Below, one piece after another: positions 1-8,689 of a DNA stretch of 49,486 nt. The notes below the pieces were generated by a model. It ran no database searches. It was not told where the DNA came from and saw only the letters and a list, made by a program, of their open reading frames with translations. Origin of the DNA: an uncultured Erysipelotrichaceae bacterium (lineage in GTDB: Bacteria > Bacillota_I > Bacilli_A > RF39 > UBA660); the NCBI GenBank assembly GCA_902786275.1, contig CADACC010000004.1, positions 1-49,486 on the forward strand, written 5' to 3'. The position numbers and the translations under genes were made by a program. Numbering within the stretch: the first letter of the stretch is position 1; each line of letters starts with the position of its first letter.

Positions 1-17
1 AAAGAAAGGGGATTTTT

Positions 18-686
18 ATGGCAAGAGAAGTAGAACAACAATGTCAGTATTGTAATAACTGGGATAAAAATAATAAGAAGACTTCTTCATATTTAGAATG
101 TAGATGTAAAGAAGGAAGAGGATATAAAGCTCCTGATGAAGGTAAGAACTGTCCAGATGCATCTGCTTTACCTGGTTATGAGTTTAAAACATATAGTGGT
201 CCATGCTTCATTACAACAGCAGTTGTAAATATGTGTGGATTTGGTGATAATGCTAGAATTCTTGGATCCATGAGAAAATTAAGAGAAAAAATGCAACTTA
301 CACCAGAAGGTCAAGCAAAATTAAAAAAATATGATGTTGAAGGACCATTAATTGCAAGTAAACTTACTGAAGAAAGTGAACCATTATTATTTGGTTATAA
401 AATAATAAGTGAATACTTAATTCCAACAGCAGGAGAAGTACAAAAAGCAGAAGATGCTAGTTTAATAAGAACTGCTAACGAAGCTGAATATAATAATGCT
501 ATTAAAAAGCAAAATATACATTTAATGGCAGCTGAAAATAGATACTGTGAAATGATTGATCATCTTAAAAACAGATATGGAATCAAAGAAGATTCTACAC
601 AATATGAATATGATTCTGATGTTACACCAGCCCAAATGGGACATGGTACAGCAAGAGTTCATAAAGTAGATGTAAATAGAAGATAA
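18..686 (+). CDS. CFI-motif cysteine-rich protein, function unknown
   Basis: Soluble protein of 222 residues; function not recognised. The N-terminal 65 residues carry a CxxC pair (C9, C12), a CxC pair (C28, C30) and C45, which looks like a small metal-binding knuckle. Next comes GPCFITTAVV (residues 61-70) followed by a Leu/Arg-rich helix (LGSMRKLREKM). This resembles the CFI box (PCFITTA... with a following LR.FR helix) found at the ends of many bacterial proteins of unknown role. The rest is predicted helical and charged, with no signal peptide or membrane segment. The ATG at 18 follows GAAAGGGG with good spacing. Gene reality is secure; function is not. Confidence 0.75.
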   Translation: MAREVEQQCQYCNNWDKNNKKTSSYLECRCKEGRGYKAPDEGKNCPDASALPGYEFKTYSGPCFITTAVVNMCGFGDNARILGSMRKLREKMQLTPEGQAKLKKYDVEGPLIASKLTEESEPLLFGYKIISEYLIPTAGEVQKAEDASLIRTANEAEYNNAIKKQNIHLMAAENRYCEMIDHLKNRYGIKEDSTQYEYDSDVTPAQMGHGTARVHKVDVNRR

Positions 687-691
687 ATTGA

Positions 692-720
692 TTGATTTTT
701 ATAATTAATTATCATATAAT
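692..720 (+). promoter_or_regulatory. Predicted sigma-A promoter of rpsO-pnp
   Basis: TTGATT at 692-697, 17 nt spacer, TATAAT at 715-720. It lies just after the stop of the first gene and would start RNA near 727, upstream of the S15 leader hairpin. Confidence 0.6.
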
Positions 721-737
721 TAAAAAGAAGTTTGGAT

Positions 738-781
738 TTGGTTTAAACGCATCTCCTGCATTTTTACTAGATTTAAACCGA
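738..781 (+). promoter_or_regulatory. Candidate S15 (rpsO) leader hairpin
   Basis: GGTTTAAA (740-747) pairs with TTTAAACC (772-779), extended by U-G and U-A pairs on the outside. The 24-nt loop is relatively C-rich. The element lies between the predicted transcription start and the rpsO ribosome-binding site (AAAGGAGG near 793), where many bacteria carry an RNA that binds S15 and represses its own translation. It has no U-run after it, so it is not a terminator. Assignment as an S15-binding leader is inference from position. Confidence 0.45.
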
Positions 782-810
782 TTAAATATATAAAAGGAGG
801 AAATATTAAA

Positions 811-1080
811 ATGGCTGTTACAAAAGAACAAAAAGAAAAAATCATTAAAGATTTTAGAATTAATGATAAGGACTGCGGAAGCGCACAAGTTCAAATCGCA
901 ATTCTAACATCTGAAATTAATGAATTAACAGAACATCTTAAAACTCACATTCATGATTTCCATTCAAAACGTGGTCTTTTAATGAAAGTTGGTAAAAGAA
1001 GAAAATTACTTGCTTATTTAAAAGATAATGATGTAGTTGCATACAGAGATGTAATTAAAAGATTAAATTTAAGAAAATAG
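811..1080 (+). CDS. rpsO: 30S ribosomal protein S15
   Basis: Primary rRNA-binding protein of the 30S subunit platform; binds 16S rRNA helices 20-22 and forms bridge B4. The 89 residues match the family length. Visible family hallmarks are the H-x-KDxxSxxGL-like core, here [20 protein letters not shown] (about residues 46-65), and the C-terminal YLK..D...Y...I..L.LR. A strong AAAGGAGG precedes the ATG. It heads the classic rpsO-pnp pair but is separated from pnp by an intrinsic terminator. The upstream hairpin at 738-781 may allow S15 to repress itself. Confidence 0.98.
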   Translation: MAVTKEQKEKIIKDFRINDKDCGSAQVQIAILTSEINELTEHLKTHIHDFHSKRGLLMKVGKRRKLLAYLKDNDVVAYRDVIKRLNLRK

Positions 1081-1109
1081 GCACTAAAAACTTTTTAGTG
1101 TCTTTTTTT
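1081..1109 (+). terminator. Intrinsic terminator between rpsO and pnp
   Basis: CACTAAAA (1082-1089) pairs with TTTTAGTG (1093-1100), followed by TCTTTTTTT. It may be partly read through, or act as an attenuator, since no clear promoter is seen before pnp. Confidence 0.8.
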
Positions 1110-1142
1110 ATTAAATATAGTAGAAAAGGAAGTAGAAGAATT

Positions 1143-3338
1143 ATGACAAAAAGAGTATTTAAAATGGATTTCTATGGTAAAGAACTTATTGTTGAAAATG
1201 GTCAAGTAGCTAAACAAGCTCATGGTGCTGTTTTAGTTAGATATGGTGATACTGTTGTTTTATCAACTGCTGTTGTATCTAATAATGCTAACGTATTATC
1301 TGACTTTTTTCCACTAATGGTTTTATATCAAGAAAAATTATATTCAGTAGGAAAAATTCCTGGTGGATTTATTAAAAGAGAAGGTCGTCCAACTGATGCT
1401 GCAACACTTGCTGCAAGAATGATTGATAGACCTATGAGACCAATGTTCCCAGAAGACTTTAGAAATGAAGTACAAGTAGTTAATACAGTTTTATCAGTAG
1501 ATACTGATAACTCTCCAGAACTAACAGCAATGTTTGGTTCATCTTTATCAGTAAGTATTTCTAAAATACCTTTTGATGGACCTATCGCTGGTGTTAAGGT
1601 TGGTCGTGTTAATGGTAAGTTTATTATTAACCCAACACCAGCAGAACTTGAAGAATCTGATATTGATTTAACTGTTGCTGGTACAAAAGAAGCTATCAAC
1701 ATGGTTGAAGCAGGTTCAAAAGAAGTATCTGAAAAAGATATGTTAGAAGCTTTAATGTTTGGTCATGAAGCTGTTAAAAAGTTATGTGAATTCCAAGAAG
1801 AAATTATTGGTGAAATTGGCCAAGAAAAAATGGAATATGAAAAACTTGAAATCACTGATGAACTTAGAAATGAAGTTACTAAGCTTGCTGCTGATAAATT
1901 AGATGCAGCAATGCGTATTAAAGAAAAATTAGAAAAATATGCTGCTATTGATGCTGTTAAAGAAGAAGTAGTAAATAAATATACTGAAGAAAATAGTGAT
2001 CTTGATAAAGATGAACTAACTGTACTTATTACTAAAGTTAAATTAGTTCTTGAATCAATTGAATATGATATCTTTAGAAATATTACTGTTAAAGAAAAAA
2101 CAAGATCTGATGGACGTAAGATGACTGAAATTAGACCACTTTCAACAGATATTGATTTACTTCCAAGAACTCATGGTTCTGCATTATTTACAAGAGGTGA
2201 AACTCAAGCTCTTGCTATTACAACACTTGGAGCATTAAATGAATATCAAGCTTTAGATGGATTAAGTTTAGAAGCTGAAAAACACTTTATGCTTCACTAT
2301 AACTTCCCAGCATTCTCTGTTGGTGAAACAGGTAGATATGGATCTCCTGGAAGAAGAGAAATTGGTCATGGTGCTTTAGGTGAAAGATGTTTAAAACAAG
2401 TTATGCCTAGTGAAGAAGAATTCCCATACACTGTTAGAGTTGTATCTGAAATTCTAGAATCAAATGGTTCATCATCTCAAGCAACTATTTGTGCTGGATG
2501 TATGTCTTTAATGGCTGCTGGTGTTCCAATTAAAGCACCTGTAGCTGGTATTGCAATGGGATTAATTACATCTAAAGATGGTAAAAAATATACAATCTTA
2601 ACTGATATCCAAGGTATGGAAGATCACTTAGGTGATATGGACTTTAAAGTAGGTGGTACTAGAAAAGGTATCTGCTCACTACAAATGGATATTAAGATTA
2701 AAGGTATTACTAAGAAAATCTTAAAAGAAGCTTTAGATCAAGCTAAAGATGCAAGAATGGAAATTCTTGATGTTATGGAAGCTCAAATAGCTGAACCAAG
2801 AAAAGAATTATCTAAATATGCACCTAAGATTGAACAATTCATGATTAATCCTGACAAAATTAAAGAAGTTATTGGTAAAGGTGGAGAAACAATTACTAAG
2901 ATTATTCAAGAATCAAGTAATGTTGTTTCAGTAAGCGATATTAATGCTGTTAAAATTGATATTGATGATGATGGTAGAGTATTAATTTACCATACTGATA
3001 AAGATGTTATTGCTAAAGCTAAAGCAATGATTGAAAACATAACAAGAGAAGTTGAAACAGGTAAAATCTATACTGGTAAAGTAGTTAAAGTAGAAGACTT
3101 TGGTTGCTTCGTACAACTATGGCCAGGCTGTGAAGGTTTAGTACACGTATCTCAACTTGCTTGGGAAAGAGTTGAAAAACCATCTGACCTTTATAAAGAA
3201 GGTGATGAGATTGTTGTTAAATCTCAAGGCTACGATAATAAAGGTAGATTAAACTTATCTAGAAAAGAATGTCTTCCAAAACCTGAGAAAAAGGAAGAAA
3301 AAGAAGATAAAAAAGATAAGAAGAAAAAAGAAGACTAA
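1143..3338 (+). CDS. pnp: Polyribonucleotide nucleotidyltransferase (PNPase)
   Basis: Phosphorolytic 3'-5' exoribonuclease that degrades mRNA and forms a ring-shaped trimer. Domain order fits the family: RNase PH domain 1, an all-helical linker, RNase PH domain 2 (with [20 protein letters not shown]), a KH domain ([13 protein letters not shown]) and an S1 domain ([26 protein letters not shown]), ending in a Lys/Glu-rich tail. The ATG at 1143 ([10 protein letters not shown]) is chosen because AAAGGAAGTAGAAG precedes it. An in-frame upstream start at 1098 lies inside the rpsO terminator. At 731 residues it is slightly long because of the charged tail. Confidence 0.97.
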   Translation: MTKRVFKMDFYGKELIVENGQVAKQAHGAVLVRYGDTVVLSTAVVSNNANVLSDFFPLMVLYQEKLYSVGKIPGGFIKREGRPTDAATLAARMIDRPMRPMFPEDFRNEVQVVNTVLSVDTDNSPELTAMFGSSLSVSISKIPFDGPIAGVKVGRVNGKFIINPTPAELEESDIDLTVAGTKEAINMVEAGSKEVSEKDMLEALMFGHEAVKKLCEFQEEIIGEIGQEKMEYEKLEITDELRNEVTKLAADKLDAAMRIKEKLEKYAAIDAVKEEVVNKYTEENSDLDKDELTVLITKVKLVLESIEYDIFRNITVKEKTRSDGRKMTEIRPLSTDIDLLPRTHGSALFTRGETQALAITTLGALNEYQALDGLSLEAEKHFMLHYNFPAFSVGETGRYGSPGRREIGHGALGERCLKQVMPSEEEFPYTVRVVSEILESNGSSSQATICAGCMSLMAAGVPIKAPVAGIAMGLITSKDGKKYTILTDIQGMEDHLGDMDFKVGGTRKGICSLQMDIKIKGITKKILKEALDQAKDARMEILDVMEAQIAEPRKELSKYAPKIEQFMINPDKIKEVIGKGGETITKIIQESSNVVSVSDINAVKIDIDDDGRVLIYHTDKDVIAKAKAMIENITREVETGKIYTGKVVKVEDFGCFVQLWPGCEGLVHVSQLAWERVEKPSDLYKEGDEIVVKSQGYDNKGRLNLSRKECLPKPEKKEEKEDKKDKKKKED

Positions 3339-3343
3339 TTAAA

Positions 3344-3374
3344 AAAGGTTCACTAGAAATAGTGAACCTTTTTA
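3344..3374 (+). terminator. Intrinsic terminator after pnp
   Basis: AAAGGTTCACTA (3344-3355) and TAGTGAACCTTT (3360-3371) form a 12-bp stem with a GAAA loop, followed by a short U-run. Confidence 0.92.
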
Positions 3375-3460
3375 CATTATATTAACAATAATATACAAAA
3401 ATTATCATATAAACAAAATGTATAGAGTTAAAATATATATACACGAAAGGATTTTTTATT

Positions 3461-4018
3461 ATGGCAGTAAATAGTACAGACGATTATGTATTTGATAACT
3501 CTATATTTGAAGATTATCAAGGTAATGCAACTAATAATGAATATGGAGAAAAAGGTCCTTCAGATTTTTTAGAATACTTAACAGCAGAAGATGAAGAAAC
3601 TAACAATGAATGGAAAATAATTGATATTAATCACGGGAAAGAATTACAAGCAGAAGAATATGATAAAGCAAAAAAAGTATTTGCACTTATAACAACATCA
3701 CTAATAATTGGTGTTGCATGTTCTTTATTATCTGATAGAGATTTTACATCATCAATAGTTGAAGAAATCCATAATTATGGTAATATAGAAGGAATAAAAA
3801 ACATTGTTACATCAATGCCACTACATGCAAAAATACTTATTGCAGGATCTGCTGCGTCTATTGCTGCTCAAATAAGATCATCTATTAAAGCAAATAATCT
3901 TAGAGGAGAAATATTACCTCTAAATGATTCACCAACTGCAGTTGATATTCTTAAAATAAATAAAGCTATTGAAGATGGACTTTCTAAACCAAGCGGAGCA
4001 AGAGGAAGGAAGTCATAA
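3461..4018 (+). CDS. Unknown protein with two membrane segments
   Basis: Protein of 185 residues, family not recognised. The N-terminal 65 residues are acidic and polar (many Asp, Glu, Asn), followed by two hydrophobic stretches (about residues 74-93, VFALITTSLIIGVACSLL, and 124-140, AKILIAGSAASIAAQI), then a polar tail ending in SGARGRKS. It is probably a small integral membrane protein with both tails in the cytoplasm. CGAAAGGA precedes the ATG. Only 3 nt separate it from the next gene, so the two are likely co-transcribed. Confidence 0.7.
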   Translation: MAVNSTDDYVFDNSIFEDYQGNATNNEYGEKGPSDFLEYLTAEDEETNNEWKIIDINHGKELQAEEYDKAKKVFALITTSLIIGVACSLLSDRDFTSSIVEEIHNYGNIEGIKNIVTSMPLHAKILIAGSAASIAAQIRSSIKANNLRGEILPLNDSPTAVDILKINKAIEDGLSKPSGARGRKS

Positions 4019-4021
4019 TAA

Positions 4022-4267
4022 ATGTTTAATAGAGGAGATTTAATTACATTAAGTGATAAAAATAAATACTTTGTTGCAGATATATTTGAAGAGTTAGGAA
4101 GAGTATTTGTAGTTTTATCTAACTATGAAGAACCTGAAAAATTAAAGTTTTGCTACTTAAAAGAGAATAATATAAAAGAAATTTCAAATCCAGAGTTAAT
4201 TAAAATGGTTATTGAAAAGTCAAATATTAATTTACATAAAAAAGAGGTATTAGATGAGATCATCTAA
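4022..4267 (+). CDS. Small unknown soluble protein
   Basis: Protein of 81 residues with a beta-rich N-terminal half (FNRGDLITLSDKNKYFVADI, then VFVVLSNY), resembling small SH3-like or Tudor-like folds, and a helical C-terminus. No catalytic motif is visible and no family is claimed. AGAGGAG overlaps the start region weakly, and the gene begins 3 nt after its neighbour, suggesting translational coupling. Its last codons lie inside the bidirectional terminator. Confidence 0.65.
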   Translation: MFNRGDLITLSDKNKYFVADIFEELGRVFVVLSNYEEPEKLKFCYLKENNIKEISNPELIKMVIEKSNINLHKKEVLDEII

Positions 4268-4276
4268 TACCTTTTA
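4245..4276. terminator. Bidirectional terminator between convergent genes
   Basis: AGGTATTAGATG (4245-4256) and CATCTAATACCT (4261-4272) form a 12-bp stem with an AGAT loop. It is flanked by an A-run on the left and T-run on the right, so it can stop transcription from both sides. The hairpin contains the stop codon of the plus-strand gene. Confidence 0.85.
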
Positions 4277-5344
4277 ATTATGTTTAGCTATATATAAATC
4301 ATAGTATTCATCAAATGTAATATTAAGATCATGTATTTCTTTAGCAACATCTTTTCCAACATATCTTAGGTGCCAGTTTTCTTCTTGATATCCAGTTATA
4401 TCTTCTTTTCCGCCAGGGAATCTTATAATAAATCCATATTTATAAGCGTTATTTTTAATCCATTCATAGTCACTTGGAGATATTCTTTTTTCTTTGTAAT
4501 TAGGATCATTTAAATCAACAGAATATCCAAGTTGATGTTCAGAATATCCAGGTCTAGCAGAGTATGTATCAGCTTTTTCTACACCATCTTTATTAACATA
4601 TGAATCATATAATTGTTTTTGCCATGCTGCAGATCTATAAGCTGTTGTACCAATAAATGTTATACCATCTTTTTTTGCACCCTCAACAAATTCTTTATAA
4701 GCATCTGCTGCAACATCTACCATTTTTAAACTTGAAATATTAAATAATGGTTTTAAGTTACTTGGAACATAACTTGTACTAACATAATTATATTTATTAA
4801 CTAAGGCATATATATAAGAATCATCTTCAACTTTTTTAGTATCAGTATAATATGGTTTATCTAAACTTAAATTAACTCTTGTAACAATATCTTGGTTTTT
4901 ATATGATGAATTTTTAAAACTATATGATAAATATCTCTTAGCATTATTAATATCGAAATTACTAAATTCAATAAATTTATCAAATATTTCATTAATTTCA
5001 TTAATTGCAGTTCCATCTTTAGCAAGCTTATTTATATATTTTATTAGGTTTTTATTATCATAATATTTAGCGCCTTCATAATATGTAACATAATCTCTAT
5101 CAAAATCTTCACTAAATATTGCCTTGTCTAATGTTTTACTATATTTATTTAAATCAATTTTATCTTTAATATTAAGTTTTTCGATTTGCTTAATTGATTC
5201 TTTTGTGTATGAAGATTTCTTCTCAGTTATTTTTTTATTATTATCAGCAGTATTATTATCCTTAGTAGTGAAGTAAAAAACACCTGTCGATGATAATCCT
5301 AAAATGATAGTTATTATAAGTAAATTTTTCTTTTTTAATTTCAT
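4274..5344 (-). CDS. VanY-type D-alanyl-D-alanine (LD/DD) carboxypeptidase
   Basis: Zinc peptidase of the M15B family that trims the peptidoglycan stem peptide outside the cell. An N-terminal signal anchor (LLIITIILGLSSTGVFYF) is followed by a polar 150-residue spacer and the catalytic domain. Family signatures: GTTAYRSAAWQKQLYDSYV, the zinc motif SEHQLGYSVD (near residue 270; SxHxxGxxxD) and WHLRYVG (near 323). The start ATG is preceded by GGTGAAAAAAT. At 356 residues it is longer than the bare catalytic unit because of the spacer. It is monocistronic, sharing a terminator with the convergent gene pair to its left (4022-4267). Confidence 0.9.
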   Translation of the reverse strand: MKLKKKNLLIITIILGLSSTGVFYFTTKDNNTADNNKKITEKKSSYTKESIKQIEKLNIKDKIDLNKYSKTLDKAIFSEDFDRDYVTYYEGAKYYDNKNLIKYINKLAKDGTAINEINEIFDKFIEFSNFDINNAKRYLSYSFKNSSYKNQDIVTRVNLSLDKPYYTDTKKVEDDSYIYALVNKYNYVSTSYVPSNLKPLFNISSLKMVDVAADAYKEFVEGAKKDGITFIGTTAYRSAAWQKQLYDSYVNKDGVEKADTYSARPGYSEHQLGYSVDLNDPNYKEKRISPSDYEWIKNNAYKYGFIIRFPGGKEDITGYQEENWHLRYVGKDVAKEIHDLNITFDEYYDLYIAKHN

Positions 5345-5388
5345 ATTTTTTCACCATTTTAATTATATCATATTAAATTAATTTATAA

Positions 5389-5417
5389 TTGAATTAATAT
5401 TAAACATTTGATATACT
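5389..5417 (+). promoter_or_regulatory. Predicted promoter of the T-box/dut/valS unit
   Basis: TTGAAT at 5389-5394, 17 nt spacer, TATACT at 5412-5417. It would start RNA just before Stem I of the T-box. Confidence 0.65.
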
Positions 5418-5423
5418 AACGTT

Positions 5424-5655
5424 AACTGCGAAGAACAAGAGGAGTAAGTTACATATTTACTTGTAGAGAGCAAACATTTTGGTGAAAGTTTGTAGTAAAA
5501 ATAACTGAAGGTAGCTTGGGAGCATATTTTTTGAAAATGATAGTAAAAAAATACGTATGGCTGCGTTAAAGCATTCAAGTGCATATTATATTTATATAGT
5601 ATGAATTAAGGTGGTACCACGATAAGATTCGTCCTTATAGGAAGAATCTTTTTTT
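5424..5655 (+). promoter_or_regulatory. Valine T-box leader
   Basis: tRNA-sensing transcription attenuator. The conserved T-box core GGTGGTACCACG is at 5610-5621, and its UGGU would pair with the ACCA end of uncharged tRNA-Val (discriminator A). Stem I shows AGAGGAGTAA (5439-5448), AGAGAG and TTGGTGAAAG-like distal sequences. In the specifier loop, bounded by CAAG/CTTG and GTTA/TAAC pairs, GTA at 5511-5513 is the specifier codon, which is Val. A terminator (AAGATTC 5624-5630 with GAATCTT 5644-5650, then U-run) overlaps the antiterminator region. It fills most of the 334-nt gap before dut. Confidence 0.93.
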
Positions 5656-5678
5656 ATTTATATAAGAGGTGAAAGTAT

Positions 5679-6119
5679 ATGGAAATTAATATTAAAAAAT
5701 TATATGAGAATGCAATTATTCCAACAAGAGGTTCAGATGAAGCTGCAGGTTATGATTTATATGCACATCTAGATAGTGATAAAGTTGAATTAAAACCAGG
5801 TGAAACTTTAATGGTTGGAACAGGAATTGCTCTTGAAATTCCAACTGGATACTTTGGAGCTATTTTTGCAAGAAGTGGAATTGCTGCAAAAAGAAATTTA
5901 AGACCAGCAAACTGTGTTGGTGTTATAGATAGTGACTATAGGGGAGAAATCAAAGTTCCTTTATATAATGATTCAAATGTAAATCAATCTCTTGATAATA
6001 AAGAACGAGTGGCTCAAATAGTTATTATGCCATATTTAAATGTAACTTTTAATGAAGTAGATACATTAAGTGAGTCAAATCGTGATCAAGGCGGATTTGG
6101 TTCAACTGGAACTAAATAA
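5679..6119 (+). CDS. dut: dUTP diphosphatase (dUTPase)
   Basis: Hydrolyses dUTP to dUMP and diphosphate, keeping uracil out of DNA and supplying dUMP for thymidylate synthesis. All five motifs of trimeric dUTPases are visible in order: AGYDLYA, RSGIA, GVIDSDYRGEI, RVAQIVI and the C-terminal RDQGGFGSTG. The 146-residue length is normal. The invariant Arg of DYRGE is encoded by AGG, which shows AGG is Arg here. It lies between the Val T-box and valS, 20 nt upstream of valS, so it should be induced by valine starvation. Confidence 0.97.
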   Translation: MEINIKKLYENAIIPTRGSDEAAGYDLYAHLDSDKVELKPGETLMVGTGIALEIPTGYFGAIFARSGIAAKRNLRPANCVGVIDSDYRGEIKVPLYNDSNVNQSLDNKERVAQIVIMPYLNVTFNEVDTLSESNRDQGGFGSTGTK

Positions 6120-6139
6120 GAAAAGAGGAATTAATAATT

Positions 6140-8557
6140 ATGTTAGATAAAAAATATGATTTTAAAGAAAAAGAAATAAAATGGATGGATTACTGGCAAG
6201 AAAATAAAATTTATGAATTTAAACCAGACCAAAGAGAAGTATATTCAATAGATACACCTCCACCAACAGTTAATGGTAAAATTCATATTGGTCATATTTT
6301 CTCTTATTCACAAGCTGAAATGATAGCAAGATATAAAAGATTAAGAGGTATGAATGTATTTTATCCATTCGGTTTTGATGATAATGGGCTTCCATCAGAA
6401 AGATTAGTAGAAAAAGAACAAGGTAAAAAAGCTCATGAAATCGGAAGAGAAGAGTTTTCTAAACTTTGTTATGATACAACTACTAAATATGAAGAAGAAT
6501 TTAAAAAATTATTTAGAAGAGCAGGTTTTAGTGCAGATATAACAAATGCGTATAAAACAGTATCTCCATCTTCAACTAAAATAAGTCAATTATCATTTAT
6601 TGAACTTGCTGAAAAAGGAGCATGTTATCATAAAGAATCACCAGCACTTTGGTGTAATGAATGCTTAACATCAATTGCTCAAGCAGAACTTGAAACTAAA
6701 ACAATCAAAACTTTATTTAATTACTTAAATTATGAAACAACTGATGGAGAAACATTTACTATAGCAACAACTAGACCAGAACTTATTCCAGCAATTGTTT
6801 GTGTATTTGTTAATCCTGAAGATGAAAAACATAAACACTTAATTGGTAAAACAGCACACATTCCTGTAATAGATGAAGAAGTACCTATTCTAGCAGATGA
6901 TAAAGTTGCAATTGATAAAGGTACTGGAGTAGTTATGTGTTGTACATTTGGTGACCAAACCGACATAGAGTGGTGGAAAAAATATAATTTACCACTTAAA
7001 AATATTTTTACTGAAGATGGAAGAATTGTTGATTCAGTTAAAAATTATGGTGGTTTAAAAATCAAAGAAGCTAGAGCAAAAATAATTGAAGACTTTAAAG
7101 AAGCTGGTTACTTAGTAAAACAAGAAGAACTTGAACATGAAGTACAAACACATGAAAGATGTGGAAAAGAAGTAGAGTATACAGTAATGAAACAATGGTT
7201 CATTGATATCATGAATCATAAAAAAGATTTCATTGAAATAGGAAACCAAATTAAATGGTATCCTGATCACATGCATATTAGATATAACGAATGGGTTGAA
7301 AATATCATGTGGGACTGGTGTATTTCAAGACAAAGATATTTTGGCGTACCATTTCCTGTTTGGTATTGTAAAAACTGTGGTAAAGTAGTTCTTGCTAGAA
7401 AAGAAGACCTACCAGTAAACCCACTTACAGATAAAGCACCAATTGATAAATGTGAATGTGGATGTACTGAATTTATTCCTGAAAAAGATATTATGGATAC
7501 ATGGCAAACATCTTCAATTACACCACTTATTAATATGAAATATGGTGAAAAAGATAATTATGAAGAAATGCTTAAACCAATGAGTTTAAGATGTAATGCA
7601 CATGATATCATTAGAACTTGGGATTTCTATAGTATTGTTAAATCATTTTATAACTTCGGTGAAAAACCTTGGGAAAATGTTATGATATCTGGTTTCGTAA
7701 TGGCAAATAAAGGTGAAAAGATTTCAAAAAGTAAAAACAATTCTAAAATGGAACCATTTGAACTATTAGAAACTTATGGAGCTGATATTGTTAGATACTG
7801 GGCTGGATCAGGTAAACTAGGAACTGATATTGTCTTTAATGATGAAACTTTCTTAAGAGGTAAAAAATTAATTAATAAAATATGGAATGTTTCTAAATTT
7901 ATCGAAATGCATTTAGCAGATTATCAAGACAAAGAGTTTAATGATTTTGAATATGTTGATAAATGGATTATTGGTAAATTTGAAGAAATGGAAAAAGGAT
8001 TCATTAAATATTTAGATAATTATGAAATGGGTCTTGCACTAAATCACTTAGAAAAATTCTTCTGGAATTTCTGTGATAACTATATTGAAATAGTTAAACA
8101 TAGATTATATAGACCTGAAGAATTTGGTGATACTCCAAGATATTCTGGTCAAAAGACAGTTTATATGCTTTTATATAAACTTCTTCAAGACTTTAGTATT
8201 TTCTTCCCATTTATCACAGAAGAAATCTATCAAGAATTATATAAAGACAAAGCATCTATTCATTTAACTGAAATTAAAGAATTAACATACGACTTTAAAG
8301 ATGAAGTTAAAAATGGTGATGCTATGGTAGATATTATTAGCCAAGCTAGAGGAGAAAAATCAAATAATAACTTATCACTTAAAACTCCTATTAAGAATTT
8401 AGTTATAAGTGTTAGTGATGCTTTAGCTGATGCTATAAATAAATCAATTAAAGACTTTAAAGCTACATTATTTATTGATAACTTAGAAATAAATAATAGT
8501 TCTGATAATAACTATTCTATTGAAAAAATAGAACTTGATTTAGAAGAAAAAGAATAA
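6140..8557 (+). CDS. valS: Valyl-tRNA synthetase, short archaeal-type form
   Basis: Class Ia synthetase charging tRNA-Val. DTPPPTVNGKIHIGH places the HIGH motif at residues 49-52, and KISKSKNN (KMSKS) is near residue 527. The editing domain lies between (TIATTRPELIPA...), and a CxxC...CxC zinc-like knuckle is around residue 410-440. At 805 residues it lacks the C-terminal coiled coil of typical Bacillus ValRS, and the DTPPPT/HIFSYSQ signature matches the type 2 group of archaea and Rickettsia. AAGAGGAATT precedes the ATG. The T-box upstream independently confirms valine specificity. Confidence 0.93.
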   Translation: MLDKKYDFKEKEIKWMDYWQENKIYEFKPDQREVYSIDTPPPTVNGKIHIGHIFSYSQAEMIARYKRLRGMNVFYPFGFDDNGLPSERLVEKEQGKKAHEIGREEFSKLCYDTTTKYEEEFKKLFRRAGFSADITNAYKTVSPSSTKISQLSFIELAEKGACYHKESPALWCNECLTSIAQAELETKTIKTLFNYLNYETTDGETFTIATTRPELIPAIVCVFVNPEDEKHKHLIGKTAHIPVIDEEVPILADDKVAIDKGTGVVMCCTFGDQTDIEWWKKYNLPLKNIFTEDGRIVDSVKNYGGLKIKEARAKIIEDFKEAGYLVKQEELEHEVQTHERCGKEVEYTVMKQWFIDIMNHKKDFIEIGNQIKWYPDHMHIRYNEWVENIMWDWCISRQRYFGVPFPVWYCKNCGKVVLARKEDLPVNPLTDKAPIDKCECGCTEFIPEKDIMDTWQTSSITPLINMKYGEKDNYEEMLKPMSLRCNAHDIIRTWDFYSIVKSFYNFGEKPWENVMISGFVMANKGEKISKSKNNSKMEPFELLETYGADIVRYWAGSGKLGTDIVFNDETFLRGKKLINKIWNVSKFIEMHLADYQDKEFNDFEYVDKWIIGKFEEMEKGFIKYLDNYEMGLALNHLEKFFWNFCDNYIEIVKHRLYRPEEFGDTPRYSGQKTVYMLLYKLLQDFSIFFPFITEEIYQELYKDKASIHLTEIKELTYDFKDEVKNGDAMVDIISQARGEKSNNNLSLKTPIKNLVISVSDALADAINKSIKDFKATLFIDNLEINNSSDNNYSIEKIELDLEEKE

Positions 8558-8583
8558 GTAAACGACAGTTTACTTATTTTTTT
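8554..8583 (+). terminator. Terminator after valS
   Basis: ATAAGTAAAC (8554-8563) pairs with GTTTACTTAT (8568-8577), with a GACA loop and a T-run after it. The valS stop codon is inside the 5' arm. Confidence 0.9.
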
Positions 8584-8633
8584 AAGTTTTAATATGATAT
8601 AATTTATTTAGTTATTTTAGTAAATGCCATTAA

Positions 8634-8662
8634 TTGACATCTAAAATAGTGTAATATATAAT
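8634..8662 (+). promoter_or_regulatory. Perfect consensus sigma-A promoter
   Basis: TTGACA (8634-8639), 17 nt, TATAAT (8657-8662): an exact match to consensus, just before the ligase-kinase operon. An 8-bp inverted repeat, TATTTTAG (8613-8620) and CTAAAATA (8641-8648), brackets the -35 box and could be an operator. Confidence 0.8.
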
Positions 8663-8689
8663 AACAATTAATATTTTTAGGGGGTTCTT

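Noticed and set aside
1098-1142. Longer N-terminus for PNPase starting at 1098
   Set aside because: The extension would begin inside the rpsO terminator, has no RBS, and is not part of the family start.
5378-5584. Reverse-strand frame in the dut upstream region
   Set aside because: The region is fully explained by the T-box RNA; product is low complexity.
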